Source of the DNA: Oscillospiraceae bacterium
Lineage (GTDB): Bacteria; Bacillota; Clostridia; Oscillospirales; Oscillospiraceae
DNA: 64,000 bases
Assembly: GCA_902778665.1 (NCBI GenBank)
Contig: CACYYN010000018.1
Location: forward strand, 23,231-87,230
Direction: 5' to 3'
The notes under the pieces are model-generated. The model did not search any database and was not told the origin of the DNA. It saw only the letters and a program-made list of their open reading frames with translations. Position numbers and translations under genes: made by a program. This document shows, piece by piece, positions 9,401 through 16,454 of this stretch; position 1 is the first letter of the stretch, and each line of letters starts with the position of its first letter.

Positions 9401-10128
9401 AGGCAGCCGGCAGCAACATCTGCACCTGCGATGCATGTCAGCTCGCTTCCCAGATTCTCGCTCAGAAGGATTACCTCAACAAGAAGTCTGCATGGATCTT
9501 CGGCGGCGACGGCTGGGCATACGATATCGGCTACGGCGGCGTTGACCACGTCCTCGCATCCGGTGAAGATGTGAACGTGTTCGTCTTCAACACTGAAGTT
9601 TACTCCAACACCGGCGGACAGGCTTCCAAGGCTTCCAACATCGGCCAGGTTGCACAGTTTGCAGCAGCCGGTAAGGAAATCAAGAGCAAGAGCCTCGCTG
9701 AGATGGCTATGACCTACGGCTACGTTTATGTTGCTCAGATCGCCATGGGCGCCAACAAAGTTCAGACCCTGAAGGCAATTGCCGAAGCTGAAGCATATCC
9801 CGGCCCGTCCCTCATCATTGCCTATGCACCTTGCGAGATGCACAGCATCAAGGGCGGCATGGAGAACTGCCAGAAGGAAATGGACAAGGCCGTCAAGTGC
9901 GGTTACTGGAACCTCTTCCGCTACAACCCGGCTCTGACCGAGAAGCAGTTCACGCTGGACAGCAAGGCTCCCGCAGCCGGCTACAGAGACTTCCTCATGA
10001 ACGAAGCCCGCTACAGCCGCCTGACCCGCGAGTTCCCGGCACGTGCCGACGTTCTGTTCGACAAGTCCGAAGCCAACGCTATGGAGCGTTACGAGCATCT
10101 CGTCAAGCTCCAGGCTATGTACGAATAA
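6463..10128 (+). CDS. nifJ: Pyruvate:ferredoxin (flavodoxin) oxidoreductase
   Basis: Oxidative decarboxylation of pyruvate to acetyl-CoA with ferredoxin as electron acceptor, the central carbon step of many anaerobes. The single 1221-residue chain has the full domain order. It runs from an N-terminal pyrimidine-binding domain (YPITPSSPMA near residue 29), through the transketolase C-terminal-like domain and gamma domain, to a two-cluster ferredoxin domain with Cys 697/700/703/707 and Cys 754/757/760/764. The C-terminal TPP domain carries CAGCAE (Cys 819/822) for the third cluster and GDGWAYDIGYGG near 1015. It is slightly longer than the usual ~1180 residues. Codon use is strongly biased to C-ending codons, as expected for high expression. 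It has its own promoter and terminator. Confidence 0.95.
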   Translation: MIERHFKSMDGNNAAAHVSYAFTEVAAIYPITPSSPMADYVDQWSAAGRKNIFGSTVKVQEMQAESGAAGAVHGSLNAGALTTTYTASQGLLLMIPNMYKIAGELLPGVFHVTARALASHTLSIFGDHSDVMACRQTGFAMLCESNVQEVMDLSPVAHLAAIKGRVPFLNFFDGFRTSHEIQKIQVWDYEDLADMVDMKAVEEFRARALNPNHPTMRGSHENGDIFFQNREASNPYYEAIPAVVEEYMGKINEKLGTDYSLFNYYGAPDADRVIVAMGSICDVAEEVIDYLTAQGEKVGLVKVRLFRPFCPDKLIEAIPATAKKIAVLDRTKEPGAQGEPLYLDVVTALANAGKNDITVIGGRYGLGSKDTPPASVFAVYNEMKKDTMKRQFTIGIVDDVTNLSLEETKAPSTTPAGTIECKFWGLGGDGTVGANKNSCKIIGDHTDKYVQAYFQYDSKKTGGVTVSHLRFGDKPIKSPYYINQADFVACHVPSYIMKGFPIARDVKPGGIFLVNSQWSFEELEHHLDAASKRYIANHNVQLYMINAIDLAKKIGMGKRTNTILQSAFFSLAKVLPEAEAIGYMKDAALHSYLKKGQDVVDMNYNAIDAGATAYTKVEVPESWKTAEDVVAESKHTGRAATLETVNNILDPVDRMDGDSLPVSKFVNHADGTFPLGASAYEKRGIAVSVPEWNAEKCVQCNNCAFVCPHATIRPFALTAEEAAAAPANAKLADIKVGKGKGEYKFCMAVSPLDCMGCGVCISQCAVGAIEMKPLESQEDQQVVFDYMVAKVAEKPDMFAADNVKFSQFAQPYLEFSGSCAGCAETSYARLVTQLFGDHMMISNATGCSSIWGGPAATSPYTVNKEGKGPSWANSLFEDNAEHGLGLYLGQKKIRDDLKAKVEAMIAAPSCYQGLKDAAQAWLDTYNDGNKNQAPSKALIAALEECITPIDGCIEFLKSDTAKGIYGDAQPAALAKAEAAKAAGSNICTCDACQLASQILAQKDYLNKKSAWIFGGDGWAYDIGYGGVDHVLASGEDVNVFVFNTEVYSNTGGQASKASNIGQVAQFAAAGKEIKSKSLAEMAMTYGYVYVAQIAMGANKVQTLKAIAEAEAYPGPSLIIAYAPCEMHSIKGGMENCQKEMDKAVKCGYWNLFRYNPALTEKQFTLDSKAPAAGYRDFLMNEARYSRLTREFPARADVLFDKSEANAMERYEHLVKLQAMYE

Positions 10129-10152
10129 TCCTTATCCCAGCATACTTTTCAG

Positions 10153-10182
10153 CGGCTCCCGGTATTCCGGGAGCCGCCTTTT
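10153..10182 (+). terminator. nifJ terminator abutting the next ribosome binding site
   Basis: A perfect ten-base-pair stem (CGGCTCCCGG with CCGGGAGCCG, loop TATT) is followed by CCTTTT. The AAAGGAG ribosome binding site of the next gene begins only a few bases later. Either that gene has a promoter inside the nifJ end, or it is fed by read-through. Confidence 0.75.
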
Positions 10183-10199
10183 AAAAGGAGAAGAGCATT

Positions 10200-11123
10200 A
10201 TGTTTCATTTCGGATTACTCACCGCTATTCTGGACGGATGGTCATTTGAAGAGGCCGTAGACACTGCGGCGGAAATGGGGTTTGAATGCCTCGAAGTCGC
10301 CTGCTGGCCGGCAGGCAAAGCGGAGCGCCGCTATGCGGGAGTTTCCCACATTGACGCAGAGCGCGTGCTGGCAGATGACGACTATGCCGCCTATGTGAAA
10401 AACTATATTGAAGGCAAGGGCATGCATATCTCCTCCCTCGCCTTCTATCCCAACACGATGGATCCTGACCTTGAGAAACGCGCAGCAGCCATTGCCCATC
10501 TGGAGGCACTGATCAAGGCCTCGGCAAAGCTGGGCGTTGGCATGGTGACGACGTTTATCGGCCGTGACCAGACAAAAACCGTGGAAGAGAACATTGAGCT
10601 CTTCCGGGAGATCTGGCCGCCGATTATTGCCCTGGCAGAAGAGAACAATGTAAAAGTCGCCATTGAAAACTGCCCGATGCTCTTCGGCAGAGACCAGTGG
10701 CCGGGCGGACAGAACCTGATGTGCACCCCGGCGATCTTCCGCAAGCTGTTTGAGATTATCCCCTCCCCCAACTTCGGCATCAATTTTGACCCCAGTCATT
10801 ACGTCTGGCAGCAGATGGACTATATCCGCACAATTCACGAGTTTAAGGATCGGATCTTCCATATCCACTTCAAGGATATCAAGCTCTATCCGGAAAAACT
10901 GGCGGAATGCGGCGTGCTTGCCTATCCGCTGGACTACATGAGCCCGAAGATTCCCGGGCTGGGCGACGTGAACTGGAGCGCCTTTGTCTCCGCCCTTCAC
11001 GATATCCGCTACAACGGAGACGCCGTGATTGAAGTGGAAGACAAGGCCTTTGAAAGCAGCCGGGAGGATATCCTCACATCCATCCGCCTGAGCAAGCACT
11101 ATCTCAACAATTTCATCGGTTAA
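10200..11123 (+). CDS. Sugar phosphate isomerase/epimerase family protein (xylose isomerase-like TIM barrel)
   Basis: A 307-residue AP-endonuclease-2/xylose-isomerase-type TIM barrel. The metal-binding acidic and histidine residues of this fold are seen in AIENCPM (Glu near 158), NFDPSHYVW, HIHFKDIKLYP and the late VIEVED. These enzymes isomerise, epimerise or dehydrate sugars and cyclitols, and the substrate cannot be read from the sequence. The gene has its own AAAGGAG ribosome binding site and ends in a bidirectional terminator. It adjoins the ROK/DeoR/glycyl-radical locus and may belong to it functionally, for example by handling a keto-sugar intermediate. That is inference. Confidence 0.8.
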   Translation: MFHFGLLTAILDGWSFEEAVDTAAEMGFECLEVACWPAGKAERRYAGVSHIDAERVLADDDYAAYVKNYIEGKGMHISSLAFYPNTMDPDLEKRAAAIAHLEALIKASAKLGVGMVTTFIGRDQTKTVEENIELFREIWPPIIALAEENNVKVAIENCPMLFGRDQWPGGQNLMCTPAIFRKLFEIIPSPNFGINFDPSHYVWQQMDYIRTIHEFKDRIFHIHFKDIKLYPEKLAECGVLAYPLDYMSPKIPGLGDVNWSAFVSALHDIRYNGDAVIEVEDKAFESSREDILTSIRLSKHYLNNFIG

Positions 11124-11146
11124 CGCCGGGAGGATAACTCATTCAA

Positions 11147-11185
11147 AAGCGGGAGGGCTCGTCAATGCCTTCCCGCTTCTCTTTA
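11147..11185. terminator. Bidirectional terminator between convergent genes
   Basis: The stem AAGCGGGAGGGC pairs with GCCTTCCCGCTT across an eight-base loop, with T-rich sequence to the right and A-rich sequence to the left. It separates the isomerase gene from the convergent ROK kinase gene. Confidence 0.7.
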
Positions 11186-11193
11186 TCTGTGAA

Positions 11194-12126
11194 TCACCTT
11201 ACCAGCTCGGAGGCGCCGATGATTCCGAAGTCCTGTTTCAGCTCGGCAAAGCGGAATTCCACCGGCTGGGGGATGTGGTTGTAGCGGTCAAATTCCTTCC
11301 GCACCCTGTCAAAGAGCAGATCGCCGAAATGGGTGAGCCCCCCGCCGAAGACAAACAGATTGACATTCAGCAGCTGGTAGATATTGAAAAGGCACACGGC
11401 GAGGTAATGCGCCATCTCGTCCAATTCGGCCAGGGCAAGAGGGTCCCCCTCCCGGCAGGCTGCAAGCAGGGCAACTCCGTCCACATCGCGGGTAAGATCC
11501 ATTTTGGTGTCGAACGAATCCGCCTTCAGGCGCACGCGCCGCGAGATATCCTTTCCCGCAGCCCAGGACATAAAGCAGCCGCGGTTCCGGCAGCCGCACA
11601 TAAGGCCTTCGTCTGGGGTGATGAGCATATGCCCGCTCTCCCCCGCCCAGCCGTAGCTGCCGCGAAACATCTCCCCGTTCAGAATCAGGCCGCTGCCGAT
11701 GCCCGTGCTTGCCGACATGTAGACCATGTGCCGGCTGCCCCGCCCCGCTCCGAACCGGTATTCCGCAAGGGCGGCGCAGTTGCTGTCGTTATCCAGCACA
11801 ATCGGGACCGAAAGCCGCTCTGCCATATAGGAGCGCATGGGAAAGTCACGCACGTTGGTCATGGCGGAGGTCATGCAGATGAAGCCCTCATCAAAAAGGA
11901 TAAAGGAGGGCATGCACACCCCGATTCCTTTCAGGTCCTTCTCCTCCAGAGCATTGCGCTGCAGCACGGTACGGATCTGCCTGAGAATCTGATCGGCAAG
12001 AGAAGGCCCATCGATGGAAGGGTCGGTGGCCTCCCGAAGGCGGTCTATCAGGTTGTTGTCTTCATCAAAAAGGCCGTAGGCGATCTTTGTGCCGCCCACG
12101 TCAATGCCTATGCGATACGCTTTCAT
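11194..12126 (-). CDS. ROK-family sugar kinase
   Basis: A 310-residue ROK (repressor, ORF, kinase) protein without a DNA-binding domain, so probably a sugar kinase. The ATP motif DVGGTKIAYG is at the N-terminus, the catalytic Asp lies in VLDNDSNCAA, and the ROK zinc site CGCRNRGC is present. I chose the second Met (12126). The GGAGG ribosome binding site falls inside the codons after the upstream ATG at 12141, eight bases before 12126. It is the third gene of a leftward operon behind the radical-enzyme activase and a DeoR regulator. That suggests it phosphorylates the imported sugar before the glycyl radical step. Confidence 0.85.
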   Translation of the reverse strand: MKAYRIGIDVGGTKIAYGLFDEDNNLIDRLREATDPSIDGPSLADQILRQIRTVLQRNALEEKDLKGIGVCMPSFILFDEGFICMTSAMTNVRDFPMRSYMAERLSVPIVLDNDSNCAALAEYRFGAGRGSRHMVYMSASTGIGSGLILNGEMFRGSYGWAGESGHMLITPDEGLMCGCRNRGCFMSWAAGKDISRRVRLKADSFDTKMDLTRDVDGVALLAACREGDPLALAELDEMAHYLAVCLFNIYQLLNVNLFVFGGGLTHFGDLLFDRVRKEFDRYNHIPQPVEFRFAELKQDFGIIGASELVR

Positions 12127-12144
12127 GTCTCTGCCCTCCATATT

Positions 12145-12900
12145 TTATTCCGCTGTTCTGGTCACGCTTATTCCTGCCAGATTCAGCGCTTTTTCTTTTT
12201 CATCGGGAAGGTATGCATCTGTGATAACATGCAGGGGTTTTCCTTCCGGGAGCGACAGCGGTACCACGCCGTGACGGGCAAATTTGCTGCTCTCCGTGAT
12301 CACATAGACACCGTCGGCATGCTCCGCCATATCCCGGACTGCCTGAACGCGCAAATGGTCATTACCGGTAAAACCAAGCTGCTCCGAATATCCGTCCACC
12401 CCGATAAACAGCTTATTCACATAAAACTGGGCCGCGCAGGTCCGCAGAATCGGCCCGACCATAACTTGGGCATCCTTCTGGAAGTCGCCCCCGAGGAGGA
12501 TGATGTTTGCGCTTGCGCTTTTTCGGATGAAGCTGGCAATAAACGCGCTGTTGGTAATGATGGTCACATCCGGATTTGCTTCCGCCAGCTCTGCCGCGAA
12601 AAGGGCACAGCAGCTGCCGTTTTCAATCATCACCGTCTCCCCGGGACTTACCAGCCCGGCCGCCGCCTTTGCAATCTTTCTTTTTTCCTCATAATGAACC
12701 GCAATCCTGTTATTCAGATCATCCGAACCGCCGAAGATTGCAAAGCCATGCTCTCGCCGGATCACTCCCCGCTTCTCCAGAGCGTCCAGATCCTTGCGGA
12801 TGGTCACCTGGGATGTCTCCAGTTTTTCCGCAAGAGCAGTTACCTCCATTTTGCCGTTCTCGGCGAGCAGCTCCAGAAGCGCCGTCTCTCTCTTTTTCAT
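12145..12900 (-). CDS. DeoR-family transcriptional regulator
   Basis: A 251-residue sugar-responsive repressor or activator. The N-terminal helix-turn-helix (about residues 1-55, with KLETSQVTIRKDLDALEKRG) is the DeoR type. It is followed by the DeoR C-terminal sensor domain, which normally binds a phosphorylated sugar intermediate (TIITNS and LGGDF segments). It sits between the activase gene (54 bases away) and the ROK kinase gene (18 bases away) and is probably co-transcribed with them. A related 22-base motif occurs at 13803 and 16369, in front of the two rightward transcripts of the locus, and is a candidate target. Confidence 0.88.
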   Translation of the reverse strand: MKKRETALLELLAENGKMEVTALAEKLETSQVTIRKDLDALEKRGVIRREHGFAIFGGSDDLNNRIAVHYEEKRKIAKAAAGLVSPGETVMIENGSCCALFAAELAEANPDVTIITNSAFIASFIRKSASANIILLGGDFQKDAQVMVGPILRTCAAQFYVNKLFIGVDGYSEQLGFTGNDHLRVQAVRDMAEHADGVYVITESSKFARHGVVPLSLPEGKPLHVITDAYLPDEKEKALNLAGISVTRTAE

Positions 12901-12954
12901 TTCAGAGTCCCCTTTCTCATCTTATCAATCGGTTCAAAACCTGTCATTCCGGCA

Positions 12955-13725
12955 TTAACGGAAGGAGCACTCCAGCCCATGCAGCAGAAAAACCTCACGA
13001 TACTTTTCCAGCATCTCGGGATGAAGCTGCTTTACACCCTTCATCTCATAGGGAACGCCCAGCTTCTCATACTTGCTCTCCCCCATCTGATGGAAGGGGA
13101 GAAGATGCACCTCCCGAACCCCCATTTCTGCCAGCTCTGATGCCATCGCTTCCGCAGCGGTGAGAGAGGCGTTGAACCGAGGAATAACCGGGATTCTCGC
13201 GATCACCGGTTTGTCTGACGAAACGGCAGTTATGAGGTTTTCTTTGATAACGTCGTTATACACCCCGGTGCCGCGAAAATGTGCCTCCCGGTCTGCCTGC
13301 TTAAAGTCATAAAGGAGGAGATCAATATGCGAGAGAAAGGTCTTAAAGCGCTCGGGCGAAGTATAGCCCTCCGTCTCGGCAGCCACATGAATGCTCTCCG
13401 CATGGGCAGCATCAGCAAGGCACGCAGCAAACTCCGCCTGCTGGAGCACATCGCCGCCGGAAAACGTCATCCCCCCGCCGGAGCGATCATAGAAGGGCTT
13501 ATCCTGACGGACCACGCTCATCACCTCTTCCACAGTATAGCGCGTGCCCCGGAAGGCAGGATCCTGCATTTCTTCCGTGAAATCGCAAAACCGGTTCTGA
13601 GACTCGGGGTTGGAACACCACCTGCACTGCAGAGGACAGCCCTTGAAAAAAACCGTCGTCCGGATGCCCGGCCCGTCATTGATGCTGAACTTCTGGATAT
13701 TAAAAATCAGGCCCGTCTGCTCCAT
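12955..13725 (-). CDS. Glycyl radical enzyme activase (radical SAM), lacking the ferredoxin insert
   Basis: A 256-residue radical SAM protein that installs the glycyl radical on its partner, here almost certainly the enzyme encoded divergently at 13905. The N-terminus (FSINDGPGIRTTVFFKGCP) is the activase signature, with cluster cysteines Cys30, Cys34 and Cys37 (CxxxCxxC). Most activases of the non-PFL glycyl radical enzymes carry an extra two-cluster ferredoxin segment directly after this. Here only about 20 residues with one cysteine separate SNPES from the GTRYTVEEV strand, so the insert is absent. The SAM-contacting GGE motif reads SGGDV (residues 89-93). It is first in the leftward operon and has its own near-consensus promoter. 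Confidence 0.9.
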   Translation of the reverse strand: MEQTGLIFNIQKFSINDGPGIRTTVFFKGCPLQCRWCSNPESQNRFCDFTEEMQDPAFRGTRYTVEEVMSVVRQDKPFYDRSGGGMTFSGGDVLQQAEFAACLADAAHAESIHVAAETEGYTSPERFKTFLSHIDLLLYDFKQADREAHFRGTGVYNDVIKENLITAVSSDKPVIARIPVIPRFNASLTAAEAMASELAEMGVREVHLLPFHQMGESKYEKLGVPYEMKGVKQLHPEMLEKYREVFLLHGLECSFR

Positions 13726-13758
13726 ATTCGTGTTCCTTTCCCTCTTAAATTCATTTTT

Positions 13759-13787
13759 ATTATAGCCGATTTTTGGATAGTTGTAAA
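13759..13787 (-). promoter_or_regulatory. Promoter of the activase-deoR-ROK operon
   Basis: On the minus strand: TTTACA, a 17-base spacer, then TATAAT, with the -10 box 34 bases before the activase start. Confidence 0.7.
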
Positions 13788-13802
13788 GAGTATTTTATTA
13801 TG

Positions 13803-13824
13803 TTTGAAAGTATTTTTAGTTTCA
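13803..13824. promoter_or_regulatory. Candidate regulator site between the divergent promoters
   Basis: The motif TTTGAnAnTATTTnnnnTTTCA occupies 22 bases. Its core, TGAAAGTATT...AGTTTCA, is an imperfect inverted repeat. It lies exactly between the -35 boxes of the two divergent promoters and recurs with 16 of 22 matches at 16369. The DeoR protein encoded nearby is the obvious candidate ligand. This is inference from position and similarity. Confidence 0.45.
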
Positions 13825-13838
13825 TTCATAATTTTTTA

Positions 13839-13867
13839 TTGACATCGACCCGGTTCAGCTCTATAAT
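13839..13867 (+). promoter_or_regulatory. Consensus promoter of the glycyl radical enzyme gene
   Basis: TTGACA, a 17-base spacer, then TATAAT: a perfect match to the housekeeping promoter. The -10 box ends 37 bases before the start codon, and a GGAGGAG ribosome binding site precedes the ATG. Such a strong promoter is probably held down by a repressor. Confidence 0.85.
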
Positions 13868-13904
13868 AGCGGCAGAATGAGAATTTGCGGAGGAGAAAAG
13901 ATTT

Positions 13905-16319
13905 ATGGAACAATCCGTATCACGCTTCGGCACACTGACGAAGCGCATGAATGCCTATCGCGAGGCATTGCTGTCTGTTCAGCCAAGGGTTTGCGCTGAG
14001 CGCGCCCTTCTGACGACTGAGAGCTACCGCCTGCATGCCGACAAGCCCATTGTGTTGCGCAGGGCGTATATGCTGCAGAATATTCTGGAAAAGATGACCA
14101 TTTATATTGAGCCGGAAACCCTGCTGGCAGGCAATCAGGCGTCCGCCAACCGGGCTGCCCCCATCTTCCCCGAGTACGCGATGGACTGGGTGATTCGGGA
14201 GCTGGATGAATTTGAAAAGCGGGACGGAGACGTCTTTACCATCTCGGAAGAGACGAAGGACCAGCTTCGCAGCATCTATCCCTTCTGGGAGCACAACACG
14301 CTGCTGGACAAGGGGCTTGCCGCCATTCCGCCGGAGAGCCGGGTTTTTTACGATCTCGGCATTATCAAGGCAGAGGGCAACCTGACTTCCGGGGATGCGC
14401 ATATTGCCGTGGCTTACGAAACCGTATTGCGGGAAGGGCTGAAGGCCTACGAGAGCAGAACCGTCTCCTGTATGAATGCACTGGACCTGACCGATTATAA
14501 AAACCTGAAGAAGTATTATTTCTACCAGGCCATTCTGATTGTCATTCAGGCCGTGCGGGATTTTGCCGCACGCTACGCAGACCTGGCAGAGACGCTCGCA
14601 GCGGAGGCGGAGCCGGAGCGTGCCGCCGAGCTAAGGGAGATGGCAAGAATCCTCCGTAAGGTGCCCTATGAGCCTGCCGAAACGCTGCGCGAGGCTGTGC
14701 AGTCTCTGTGGCTTACGCATCTTGTGCTTCAGATTGAGTCGAACGGGCACTCCCTCTCCTACGGGCGGATGGATCAATATCTGTGGCCTTATTACAAGAA
14801 GGATCTGGAACAGGGCGTCATCACAGAGGATGCCGCCTGCGAGCTGATGACCAACCTCTGGCTGAAGACCTTCACCATCAACAAAATCCGCTCCTGGAGC
14901 CACACCCAGTTCAGTGCAGGGTCTCCCCTCTACCAGAATGTGACCATCGGCGGCCAGACGCCGCAGCATGAAGACGCCGTCAACCCCATGTCCTATCTGA
15001 TTCTGCGCTCGGTGGCACAGACGCATCTGCCACAGCCCAACCTGACGGTGCGCTATCATGCCGGGCTGCCGGATGATTTTATGAATGAGGCGATTGAGGT
15101 GGTCAAGCTGGGCTTCGGGATGCCCGCATTCAACAATGATGAGATCATCATCCCATCTTTCATCCGCCGCGGTGTGAAGGAGGAGGACGCCTACAACTAC
15201 AGTGCCATCGGCTGCGTAGAAACCGCCGTGCCCGGCAAGTGGGGCTACCGATGCACCGGCATGAGCTTTCTGAACTTCCCCAAGTCGCTGCTGATTGCCA
15301 TGAACAACGGCACCGACCCTCAGAGCGGCACCCACCTTGTGGAGGGCACCGGCCATTTCAGAGACATGACCTCCTATGAGCAGCTTGCCCACGCCTGGGA
15401 CGTGGTCATCCGTGACTTTACACGGCACAGTGTCATCATTGAGAACGCCTGTGACATGGTGCTGGAGGAGAACGTGCCGGATGTGCTGTGCTCCGCCCTG
15501 TGTGAAGACTGCATCGGCCGCGGCCTGACGCTGAAAGAAGGCGGCGCTGTTTATGACTATATCAGCGGCCTGCAGGTGGGCATTGCCAACCTGGCCGATT
15601 CTCTCGCCGCCATTAAAAAGCTTGTCTTCGAAGAGAAAAAGCTCACGACCGCCGAGCTCTGGTCTGCACTGGAGACTGACTTTGCCGGAGAGGACGGCGA
15701 ACGGATCCGCCAGATGCTGATCAACGACGCCCCGAAATACGGCAATGATGACGACTATGTGGACAAGCTGATCGTTGAGGCCTATGACAGCTATATCGAC
15801 GAGATCCGGAAGTATCCCAACACCCGCTTCGGGCGCGGCCCCATCGGCGGGATTCGCTATGCGGGCACCTCCTCTATCTCTGCAAACGTGGGGCAGGGGC
15901 GAGGGACACTCGCCACCCCGGACGGACGCCATGCCGGCGAGCCGCTGGCCGAGGGCTGCTCTCCCAGCCATGCCATGGACAGGAACGGCCCCACTGCCGT
16001 CTTCAAATCCGTCAGCAAGCTGCGCACGGAGGAAATCACCGGCGGCGTGCTGCTGAACCAGAAGGTCACCCCGGCACTTCTCTCAAAAGAGGAGAACAAG
16101 CAGAAGCTGATTTTGCTGGTAAGGACGTTTTTCGACCTTCTCCACGGCTATCACGTGCAGTATAACGTAGTCTCCAGGGAAACAATGCTGGACGCCCAGA
16201 TCCACCCCGAGAAGCACCGCGATCTGATCGTCCGGGTGGCGGGCTACAGCGCCTTCTTCAACGTCCTCTCCCGCCAGACACAGGACGATATCATTGCCCG
16301 CACGGAGCAGTCACTTTGA
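13905..16319 (+). CDS. Glycyl radical enzyme of the YbiW type (probable anhydrohexitol-6-phosphate ring-opening lyase)
   Basis: An 804-residue glycyl radical enzyme with a PFL-type ten-stranded barrel. The thiyl Cys437 and the adjacent Glu439 lie in IGCVETAVPGKWGYRCTGM, and the radical Gly780 lies in RVAGYSAFF near the C-terminus. It is not pyruvate formate-lyase, which has a Cys-Cys pair. From memory of E. coli YbiW, the segments around IIKAEGNLTSGDAH, NGHSLSYGRMDQYL, SAGSPLYQNVTIGGQ and the Cys loop match closely. PflD is more distant. E. coli YbiW has been reported to open 1,5-anhydroglucitol-6-phosphate to 1-deoxyfructose-6-phosphate. Here the neighbouring ROK kinase, Gfo/Idh/MocA enzyme and sugar importer fit such a pathway. 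The exact substrate is inferred. Confidence 0.88.
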   Translation: MEQSVSRFGTLTKRMNAYREALLSVQPRVCAERALLTTESYRLHADKPIVLRRAYMLQNILEKMTIYIEPETLLAGNQASANRAAPIFPEYAMDWVIRELDEFEKRDGDVFTISEETKDQLRSIYPFWEHNTLLDKGLAAIPPESRVFYDLGIIKAEGNLTSGDAHIAVAYETVLREGLKAYESRTVSCMNALDLTDYKNLKKYYFYQAILIVIQAVRDFAARYADLAETLAAEAEPERAAELREMARILRKVPYEPAETLREAVQSLWLTHLVLQIESNGHSLSYGRMDQYLWPYYKKDLEQGVITEDAACELMTNLWLKTFTINKIRSWSHTQFSAGSPLYQNVTIGGQTPQHEDAVNPMSYLILRSVAQTHLPQPNLTVRYHAGLPDDFMNEAIEVVKLGFGMPAFNNDEIIIPSFIRRGVKEEDAYNYSAIGCVETAVPGKWGYRCTGMSFLNFPKSLLIAMNNGTDPQSGTHLVEGTGHFRDMTSYEQLAHAWDVVIRDFTRHSVIIENACDMVLEENVPDVLCSALCEDCIGRGLTLKEGGAVYDYISGLQVGIANLADSLAAIKKLVFEEKKLTTAELWSALETDFAGEDGERIRQMLINDAPKYGNDDDYVDKLIVEAYDSYIDEIRKYPNTRFGRGPIGGIRYAGTSSISANVGQGRGTLATPDGRHAGEPLAEGCSPSHAMDRNGPTAVFKSVSKLRTEEITGGVLLNQKVTPALLSKEENKQKLILLVRTFFDLLHGYHVQYNVVSRETMLDAQIHPEKHRDLIVRVAGYSAFFNVLSRQTQDDIIARTEQSL

Positions 16320-16368
16320 CCTGCCGCATTCTGAAACACCCTTACCGAAAATTTCTGCCAATTTTTTA

Positions 16369-16390
16369 TTTGATACTATTTGACATTTCA
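16369..16390. promoter_or_regulatory. Second copy of the candidate regulator site, overlapping a -35 box
   Basis: This 22-base stretch shares TTTGA, TATTT and TTTCA at identical spacing with the site at 13803 (16 of 22 bases). It covers the -35 box of the following promoter, a typical repressor position. Confidence 0.45.
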
Positions 16391-16408
16391 GCTCATTCGC
16401 GATACACT
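16380..16408 (+). promoter_or_regulatory. Promoter of the Gfo/Idh/MocA-ABC transporter operon
   Basis: TTGACA, a 17-base spacer, then TACACT. It lies 60 bases after the glycyl radical enzyme stop codon and 46 bases before the next start codon. Confidence 0.65.
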
Positions 16409-16454
16409 ATATTCATCCCAAATTAGTGATATTAACCAAAAGGAGTTGTTTTAA

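Noticed and set aside
6484-10098. A 1204-codon open frame on the minus strand opposite nifJ
   Set aside because: It is the antisense shadow of a highly expressed gene with strong C-ending codon bias, which removes stop codons from the opposite frame. It has no ribosome binding site, promoter or recognisable domain, and the nifJ frame is unmistakable.
10153-10190. The nifJ terminator hairpin as a riboswitch for the isomerase gene
   Set aside because: It is a simple perfect stem with a T-run and has no alternative pairing partner nearby, so a plain terminator explains it.
12126-12141. Upstream ATG as start of the ROK kinase
   Set aside because: The only good ribosome binding site (GGAGG) lies within the codons after that ATG and is correctly spaced for the second Met.
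11275-13140. A 621-codon plus-strand frame across the ROK and DeoR genes
   Set aside because: It runs antisense to two recognised genes, with no start signals or domain similarity.
14631-15971. A 446-codon minus-strand frame inside the glycyl radical enzyme gene
   Set aside because: Shadow frame. The plus strand encodes intact catalytic motifs throughout this stretch.
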